Positions 6,436-9,965 of a stretch of DNA of 9,965 nucleotides are shown one piece after another. The notes beneath the pieces were generated by a model, which had not been told where the DNA came from, searched no databases, and was given only the letters and a program-made list of their open reading frames with translations. How positions within the stretch are numbered: the first letter of the stretch is position 1; each line of letters starts with the position of its first letter. Made by a program: the position numbers and the translations under genes. This DNA is from Pseudonocardiales bacterium (GTDB lineage: Bacteria > Actinomycetota > Actinomycetes > Mycobacteriales > Pseudonocardiaceae): contig JAODNG010000295.1 in the NCBI GenBank assembly GCA_025465385.1, positions 1 to 9,965 of the forward strand, read 5' to 3'.

Positions 6436-8409
6436 GTGCTAGGCGGCCTGCGGGGCACGTGGTTGAGGCAGCTGTCACCCACCCGCCAGGTGGCAGCGTG
6501 GGTCCTTGCCGTCGCCGGCCCCGCGCTGATCACGCTCGCTGCGCTGGGGTGGCAGTCGTCGCTGGTGCTGGGCGGGTTCCTGTTTTGCACGCTGCTGGTG
6601 GTCATGGCGGTCGCGGTAATCGGTGGAACACGGCCGGCGCTGGCTGCGGTTGCGTTTGGCGCCCTGGCGCGAGAGTTCTTCTTCGTTTCACCGTCTGAAA
6701 TGCCGGGGGTTGACCTGCGGCCCAACCTGGTCTCGCTGGTCGGGTTCATGGTCGCTGGGGCTGCTGTGTCGATCCTGATCGGCGAGCTCATTCAGCTCGC
6801 CGCTGAGCAGGCGGCACTGCGCCGGGTCGCGACGCTGGTGGCACATGGCGCCCCGACGGACGAGCTGTTCGCGGCGGTCACCGAGGAGGTGAGGCGGCTG
6901 GTTGTCGTCGATTTCGTGCGCCTGGCCCGCTACGACGCCGACGATTCGCTCACCGCTATCGCCGCCTGGAGCAGGACCGGCGAGCACTTCCCAGTCGGCA
7001 GCCGGTGGCCTCTAGCCGGGGCACTCACGAGTTCCGTCTCGCGGACCGGGCGCTCGGCCCGGGTGGACAACATTGCGACTGTCGGGGGCCCGCTCGGTGA
7101 CGCCCGCGAGCATGGCATCCGCTCAGCGGCCGCGGTGCCGATCACCGTCGAGGGCCACGTCTGGGGGGTAATGTTCACCGGATCGAGCCTGAAACGGGCG
7201 CCGCGGGCCGGTACCGAGGCGTGCCTCGCGTCCTTCACGGACCTGCTGGCGGCGGCGATCTCGAACGCCGACAGTCGCGCCGGGATCACCCGGCTTGCCA
7301 CGGAGCACGCGGCGCTGCGGCGGGTCGCGACGCTGGTGGCGCGCGGGGCGCCGACGGAGAAGGTGTTCGCGGCGGTTGCCGAGGAGGTCGGGCAGCTGCT
7401 ACCGGTCGGTTCGGCGAGCATGTGCCGCTACGAGTCCGACGGTACAGTTACCTTCGTCGCCCAGTGGGGCAGTGCAGTGACCCACTTTCCAGTTGGCAGC
7501 CGATGGAGCCTTGGGGGGCACAACCTCGGCACACTCGTGTTCGAGACCGGCCGTCCGACCCGGGTCGACAATTATGCCGATAGCTCCTCGGGTCCGCTCG
7601 GTGTCCCCATCCGCGAGGCGGCCCTCCGCTCGGCGGTCGCGACGCCGATCATCGTCCAGGGCCGCCTCTGGGGGCTGATCGCCGCCGGCTCGGTCCTGGA
7701 GCAGCCGTTGCCACCGGACACCGAGGCGCGCCTCGCCTCGTTCACAGAGCTTGTGGCCACCGCGATTTCCAACGCCGAGAATCTCGCGGAGCTGACGGCC
7801 TCCCGGGCCCGCGTGGTTGCCGCTGCGGATGAGACGCGTCGGCGGATCGAGCGCGACCTCCACGATGGCGCTCAGCAACGGCTCGTCTCACTGGCGCTCG
7901 CGCTGCGAGCCGCGCAGGCAGCGGTCCCGCCTGGGCTCGGCGACCTCGGGAGCGAGTTGGCGAATGTCGGTGAGGGCCTGGTGAGCGTGATGGACGACCT
8001 GCGCGAGATGGCGCGCGGCATTCATCCCGGGATCCTTTCTGAGGGGGGCCTCGCCCCGGCGCTGAAGATGCTCGCGCGCCGCAGTGCCGTCCCGGTCGAG
8101 ATCAATGTGCACGCTGACGCGCGGCTGCCGGAGCGGGTCGAGGTCGCCGCCTACTACGTGGTCTCCGAAGCACTCACGAACGCGGCCAAGCACGCGCACG
8201 CGTCGGTCGTCCATGTCAGTGCGGAGACGGCCGGCCAGGTCCTCCACCTGCACGTCCGTGACGATGGCACCGGCGGCGCTGACCCCGTCCGCGGCTCCGG
8301 CCTCATCGGGCTGAAGGACCGCGTCGAAGCACTCGGCGGCACCATCATTGTCGACAGTCCCGCCGGCGCCGGAACCTCCCTGCACGCCGAGCTCCCGATC
8401 GCCGAATGA
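6436..8409 (+). CDS. DUF4118-GAF-GAF sensor histidine kinase (HisKA_3/NarL class)
   Basis: A membrane-anchored kinase of 657 residues. A hydrophobic N-terminal region (about 18-118) contains VIGGTRPALAAVAFGALAR, a DUF4118-like bundle. Two GAF domains follow (about 128-285 and 294-450); each opens with LRRVATLVA.GAPT and contains HFPVGSRW, so they are copies 166 codons apart. The HisKA_3 box is ERDLHDGAQQRLVSLAL with phospho-acceptor His476. The ATPase has the N box at Asn582 (SEALTNAAKHAHAS), G1 at Asp609-Asp610-Gly611, and G2 GSGLIGLKDRVEALGG. The layout resembles the tandem-GAF DevS/DosT class of mycobacterial kinases, but I see no evidence for haem binding. The GTG at 6436 is preferred over 6430 because AAGGA (6424-6428) sits seven bases upstream of it but only one base before 6430. 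HisKA_3 kinases normally pair with NarL-type regulators; none is adjacent in the window. Confidence 0.9.
   Translation: MLGGLRGTWLRQLSPTRQVAAWVLAVAGPALITLAALGWQSSLVLGGFLFCTLLVVMAVAVIGGTRPALAAVAFGALAREFFFVSPSEMPGVDLRPNLVSLVGFMVAGAAVSILIGELIQLAAEQAALRRVATLVAHGAPTDELFAAVTEEVRRLVVVDFVRLARYDADDSLTAIAAWSRTGEHFPVGSRWPLAGALTSSVSRTGRSARVDNIATVGGPLGDAREHGIRSAAAVPITVEGHVWGVMFTGSSLKRAPRAGTEACLASFTDLLAAAISNADSRAGITRLATEHAALRRVATLVARGAPTEKVFAAVAEEVGQLLPVGSASMCRYESDGTVTFVAQWGSAVTHFPVGSRWSLGGHNLGTLVFETGRPTRVDNYADSSSGPLGVPIREAALRSAVATPIIVQGRLWGLIAAGSVLEQPLPPDTEARLASFTELVATAISNAENLAELTASRARVVAAADETRRRIERDLHDGAQQRLVSLALALRAAQAAVPPGLGDLGSELANVGEGLVSVMDDLREMARGIHPGILSEGGLAPALKMLARRSAVPVEINVHADARLPERVEVAAYYVVSEALTNAAKHAHASVVHVSAETAGQVLHLHVRDDGTGGADPVRGSGLIGLKDRVEALGGTIIVDSPAGAGTSLHAELPIAE
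6811..7388 (+). repeat. Diverged intragenic duplication of the GAF module (498-bp period)
   Basis: The stretch starting at 6811 recurs at 7309, an offset of 498 bases or exactly 166 codons. The first 80 bases of each copy differ at roughly a dozen positions by eye. Later landmarks also repeat at about the same period, including HFPVGSRW, a TGR..RVDN motif and an LASFT(D/E)L helix. This is a tandem domain duplication inside the sensor kinase, moderately diverged. Confidence 0.75.
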
Positions 8410-8489
8410 GCGAGGGCCGCGATGACCAGGTGAAGTGGATGGAGGCGGCTGCCCTGACCGGTGAGCACCAGTATCCCGAAAATAGTTGA
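8406..8489 (+). CDS. Possible ATGA-coupled mini-ORF (27 codons) after the sensor kinase
   Basis: An ATG at 8406 overlaps the kinase TGA by four bases, the same junction seen between the KdpD-like and KdpE-like genes. It opens a 27-residue frame, MSEGRDDQVKWMEAAALTG then EHQYPENS, ending at a TGA. I do not recognise it. It stands where a HisKA_3 kinase often has its response regulator, so it could be a small real protein, the remnant of a deleted downstream gene, or chance. The DNA turns AT-rich near its end. Confidence 0.3.
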   Translation: MSEGRDDQVKWMEAAALTGEHQYPENS

Positions 8490-8545
8490 CCACTAACAAA
8501 CGGGCGAACTCTACCGAGTACCGCTTCTGAATTGAGAAATTATGA

Positions 8546-8589
8546 TGGAGCGGGTGACGGGAATCGAACCCGCGTCTAGAGCTTGGGAA
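8546..8589 (-). pseudogene. 3' half of a tRNA-Gly(CCC) gene; probable attachment-site scar
   Basis: Read on the minus strand, the 44 bases start at the anticodon loop TTCCCAA (anticodon CCC). They continue through GCTCT (3' side of the anticodon stem), a short variable region and the T arm GCGGG-TTCGATT-CCCGT. They finish with the acceptor strand CACCCGC, discriminator T and an encoded CCA. The 5' half is missing. The bases before it neither pair with GCTCT as an anticodon stem nor supply the GCGGGTG acceptor strand. A precise 3' half of this size is what tyrosine integrases leave at the far end of an inserted element; mycobacteriophage L5 is known to use a tRNA-Gly 3' end of this length. Because the tRNA points left, the inserted DNA should lie to the right (above 8589), with an intact copy beyond it. 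Confidence 0.8.
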
Positions 8590-8623
8590 CCCTATAACCG
8601 TGCCTTGACCTGCGATCGGCCAT

Positions 8624-8637
8624 GGTCACAGGTGACC
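8624..8637. repeat. Inverted repeat GGTCAC-AG-GTGACC next to the tRNA scar
   Basis: Two perfect 6-bp arms are separated by AG, 35 bases to the right of the tRNA-Gly fragment on the side predicted to be inserted DNA. It could be a binding site for a recombination or regulatory protein, or chance; nothing else identifies it. Confidence 0.45.
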
Positions 8638-8802
8638 CCGGTTTACCGTTACTGACCCCCTCTTGTGGCACCAGGCCACACTCGCGCCATACAAAGCTGC
8701 GGATCATGACGTCTGCGAGCTGGGATGTGCTCTCCTGCACAATGAGCGATGACTGGTCTGCTAACACCTTCGGCCGCGGTGTGAGCTGCTCGCAAGCGGT
8801 TT

Positions 8803-8825
8803 GATCTGCATTTTTGACCTGCATT
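8803..8825 (+). repeat. Two 10-bp direct repeats upstream of the anti-sigma gene
   Basis: GATCTGCATT (8803-8812) and GACCTGCATT (8816-8825) differ at one base and are 13 bases apart start to start. They lie about 30-50 bases before the proposed -10 of the RsbW-like gene, a position suited to a regulator-binding site. Confidence 0.4.
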
Positions 8826-8854
8826 GCGGCAACCCGTTCCGTATGAATGTGCGA

Positions 8855-8860
8855 TACCCT
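8855..8860 (+). promoter_or_regulatory. Candidate -10 (TACCCT) giving a leaderless start for the RsbW-like gene
   Basis: TACCCT fits TANNNT. With its last T at -7 the transcript would begin at 8867, the G of an in-frame GTG, the pattern of leaderless mycobacterial genes. No Shine-Dalgarno precedes any start of this gene. No good -35 was found, which is common for such promoters. Confidence 0.4.
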
Positions 8861-8866
8861 CTGATC

Positions 8867-9328
8867 GTGTCGATGCCTGCCGAGCAGGGCGGCACGCCGG
8901 CCGCCGATGGCTCCGTCGCTGTGCGTCGCGAAGACGGCGGCGAGATTGGTCCGTTAGATCTGGTCGTGCCGGCGTTGCCCGAGTCGCTGAGGGATGTCCG
9001 CGTTGCGATGCGCTGTTGGCTGTCGGGGATCGGTGCCGCGCCGCGTGCGATCGCTGACCTGCTCGTTGCTGTCGGTGAAGCCTGCGCCAATACTGTTGAG
9101 CACGCTTATGGATCGGGTGGCGGCACCGTGACGGTGCATCTGGAGCTCCAGATGCCCGATGTGCTCGCCACCGTCTGCGACACCGGCCATTGGCGCTCAT
9201 CCCGCAGCGCGAACGGTGAGAACCGAGGACGCGGTACCCAGTTCATGCGCAACTGCAGCGACGATCTGCGTATCGATCAGGGTCCTACCGGAACCAACGT
9301 CGTCATCCGCCGCCGCCTGGGTGAGTAA
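8867..9328 (+). CDS. RsbW/SpoIIAB-like anti-sigma factor (serine kinase, HATPase_c_2)
   Basis: A cytoplasmic protein of 153 residues from the GTG at 8867, close to the usual RsbW length. The GHKL ATP-binding fold is shown by the N box Glu71-x-x-x-Asn75 in VAVGEACANTVEHAY, the G1 box Asp105-Thr-Gly107, the G2 box Gly121-Arg-Gly123 followed by TQFMRNCSDDLRI, and the closing GTNVVIRRRL. Such proteins hold a sigma factor inactive and phosphorylate a STAS partner on serine. No sigma-factor gene is seen in the window; the convergent STAS gene 127 bases away is the likely partner. An ATG at 8843 and further in-frame codons back to 8801 are alternative starts, but 8867 fits a leaderless promoter. Four cysteines (50, 73, 104, 130) might allow redox control; this is speculation. 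It lies on the side of the tRNA scar predicted to be inserted DNA. Confidence 0.87.
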   Translation: MSMPAEQGGTPAADGSVAVRREDGGEIGPLDLVVPALPESLRDVRVAMRCWLSGIGAAPRAIADLLVAVGEACANTVEHAYGSGGGTVTVHLELQMPDVLATVCDTGHWRSSRSANGENRGRGTQFMRNCSDDLRIDQGPTGTNVVIRRRLGE

Positions 9329-9371
9329 GCACCTCGATGACGTGCCGCGCGCCTCACCCGAGAGTTCCGCG

Positions 9372-9393
9372 GCCAGATCTGGCTGATCCAGCC
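9372..9393. terminator. Overlapping palindromes between convergent genes, possible bidirectional terminator
   Basis: GCCAGATCTGGC (9372-9383) is a perfect 12-bp palindrome, immediately followed and overlapped by GGCTG-ATC-CAGCC (9381-9393). They lie between the convergent RsbW-like and STAS stop codons, where either hairpin could end transcription from both sides. No U-run is present, so this would be a non-canonical terminator. Confidence 0.35.
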
Positions 9394-9454
9394 TGCAGTC
9401 CAGCCCAGTGGGATGGCGAGCGGTGGCAAGGTCGACCGTGGAGCGCCGCGGCCG

Positions 9455-9817
9455 TCAGAGTGGGTTCTTCAGGGCGTGCGGCACGCTGTCGGCGACGGTG
9501 AAGTATTCCCGCAAGCCAGCCGCCTCCAGTGCCAGGTTGGCGATCTGGGAGTTGTACACCAACCGCAGTGCGCGGTCTTCTCGGGTAGCGAGTTCGTTGG
9601 CTTCGAACAGCACAGATATCCCGACAGATGCAAGGAACTGCACACCATCAAGGTCCACCACCACGACGTGGGCGACGGTCAACTGTTCGGTCAGGACGGC
9701 GGCCAGCTTCGGCGCGGTCAGCGCGTCGATCTCGCCTACTACGGTGACCACGCGAGCGTCGGGGCCGTGCTCGACGACGTGCAGATCCAGGATGTCAGGT
9801 GGGAAGTTGCTGCTCAC
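9455..9817 (-). CDS. Single-domain STAS anti-sigma factor antagonist (RsbV/SpoIIAA-like)
   Basis: A 120-residue protein that is essentially one STAS domain (about 10-115). VVTVVGEIDALTAPKLAAVL is the first strand-helix unit, VVVDLDGVQFLASVGISVL holds the switch loop, and LRLVYNSQIANLALEAAG the later part. In SpoIIAA/RsbV the phosphorylated serine is in D-S-x-G; here the loop is Ala-Ser64-Val-Gly, so the serine is kept while the preceding aspartate is lost. Unphosphorylated it should bind the RsbW-like kinase encoded convergently 127 bases away. The GTG at 9817 is chosen over 9853 because a TATCGT (-10, 9829-9824) would start the transcript exactly at it, and the fold begins soon after. The 9853 start would add twelve residues. 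Partner assignment is inferred from proximity and family. Confidence 0.85.
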   Translation of the reverse strand: MSSNFPPDILDLHVVEHGPDARVVTVVGEIDALTAPKLAAVLTEQLTVAHVVVVDLDGVQFLASVGISVLFEANELATREDRALRLVYNSQIANLALEAAGLREYFTVADSVPHALKNPL

Positions 9818-9823
9818 ATTCCG

Positions 9824-9829
9824 ACGATA
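9824..9829 (-). promoter_or_regulatory. Candidate -10 (TATCGT) giving a leaderless start for the STAS gene
   Basis: On the minus strand TATCGT matches TANNNT and is followed by six bases and then the GTG at 9817, placing transcript and translation starts together. This is the same geometry as at 8855-8867 for the convergent RsbW-like gene. Confidence 0.4.
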
Positions 9830-9887
9830 GGCTAGGTCACAAGGAGAGGCCACGCGTCTGGGTACTGACCAGTGACCAACCTCAGTT

Positions 9888-9965
9888 GTGCCCGCGCGCA
9901 GTGTCGAGGAGCGAGCCGAGGCGTGTCTGGAGTCGCTGCTCCAGGTGACGCCGTTCCAGGCGGGC
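9888..9965 (+). CDS. Start of a possible GAF-domain protein, cut by the right edge
   Basis: A GTG at 9888 opens a frame that stays open for 26 codons to the window edge. An in-frame TGA at 9873 means no earlier start is likely. It reads SVEERAEACLESLLQVTPFQAG after a four-residue start. A helix ending in L-x-x-V-x-P-F-x-A-G resembles the opening of GAF domains in actinobacterial regulators and phosphatases. No Shine-Dalgarno or clean -10 was found. It is divergent from the STAS gene, with 70 bases between the two starts. Too little is visible to be sure the gene is real or to name its function. Confidence 0.4.
   Translation, partial: MPARSVEERAEACLESLLQVTPFQAG

Larger units (their letters stand above)
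8490..8866. other. Gene-poor stretch around the tRNA-Gly scar
   Basis: No confident gene lies between the kinase mini-ORF and the anti-sigma gene. About 8479-8545 is visibly richer in A and T than its surroundings. The tRNA-Gly 3' half follows. To its right lie the inverted repeat GGTCAC-AG-GTGACC (8624-8637), a direct repeat of TGACCCC (8633 and 8653), a TGTGGC/GCCACA hairpin (8664-8680) and a 13-bp-pitch direct repeat (8803-8825). A minus-strand frame of up to 82 codons (8824-8576) has fairly GC-rich third positions in its first part and ends inside the tRNA fragment. I recognise no domain in it and treat it as a possible remnant only. Confidence 0.5.

Noticed and set aside
8508..8519. ACTC/GAGT hairpin in the AT-richer stretch
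   Set aside because: Four pairs with a four-base loop, not extendable and without a U-run; expected by chance.
8546..8620. Intact tRNA-Gly gene on the minus strand
   Set aside because: The 3' half is perfect, but the bases upstream give no GCGGGTG acceptor strand, no D arm and no partner for the GCTCT anticodon stem.
9413..9835. 140-codon plus-strand frames across the minus-strand STAS gene
   Set aside because: The minus strand encodes a complete STAS domain with a sensible start; the plus-strand products show no fold or motif.

Overview
The window is high-GC DNA with the codon bias of an actinobacterium. A Mycobacterium-like host (Mycobacteriaceae) is the best guess. The reasons are GTG starts that sit exactly where a leaderless TANNNT promoter would place the transcript 5' end, the abundance of STAS and RsbW-type proteins, two DUF4118 sensor kinases, and a tRNA-Gly 3' half of the kind used as an attachment site by mycobacteriophage L5. 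The genus is inference; family recognition is from motifs read by eye.

Layout. (1) 1-707: an acetoacetate-decarboxylase-like protein, preceded by an in-frame 9-bp tandem repeat encoding Thr-Pro-Gly. (2) 771-4836: a tightly overlapped three-gene operon with a KimA-type K+ importer (APC/KUP superfamily), a short KdpD-like sensor kinase lacking the usual N-terminal half, and a KdpE/OmpR-type response regulator. The junctions overlap by 1 nt and 4 nt, so the three are almost certainly co-translated. This looks like a potassium uptake and sensing unit that uses KimA in place of KdpFABC. (3) 4837-6355: a tandem-STAS protein whose usual phospho-serine positions are both replaced, then a perfect 18-bp palindrome, then a MarR-type regulator. 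(4) 6436-8409: a large DUF4118-GAF-GAF-HisKA_3 sensor kinase, followed by an ATGA-overlapping 27-codon mini-ORF where a response regulator might be expected. (5) 8490-8866: a gene-poor, locally AT-richer stretch holding the 3' half of a tRNA-Gly(CCC) gene on the minus strand with no 5' half. This is the signature of an integration scar. The geometry predicts chromosome on the left and inserted DNA on the right. (6) 8867-9965: an RsbW-like anti-sigma kinase, a convergent single-domain STAS anti-anti-sigma protein with an intact phospho-acceptor serine, and the start of a possible GAF-domain gene at the right edge.

Taken together the window is a stress and ion-homeostasis sensing region: K+ import with its own two-component system, partner-switching (STAS/RsbW) sigma-factor control, and a GAF-based sensor kinase. 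The most unusual points are the tRNA-Gly attachment scar, the KimA/short-KdpD/KdpE operon, and the apparently unphosphorylatable double-STAS protein. No integrase, transposase, CRISPR array, rRNA or complete tRNA was found.
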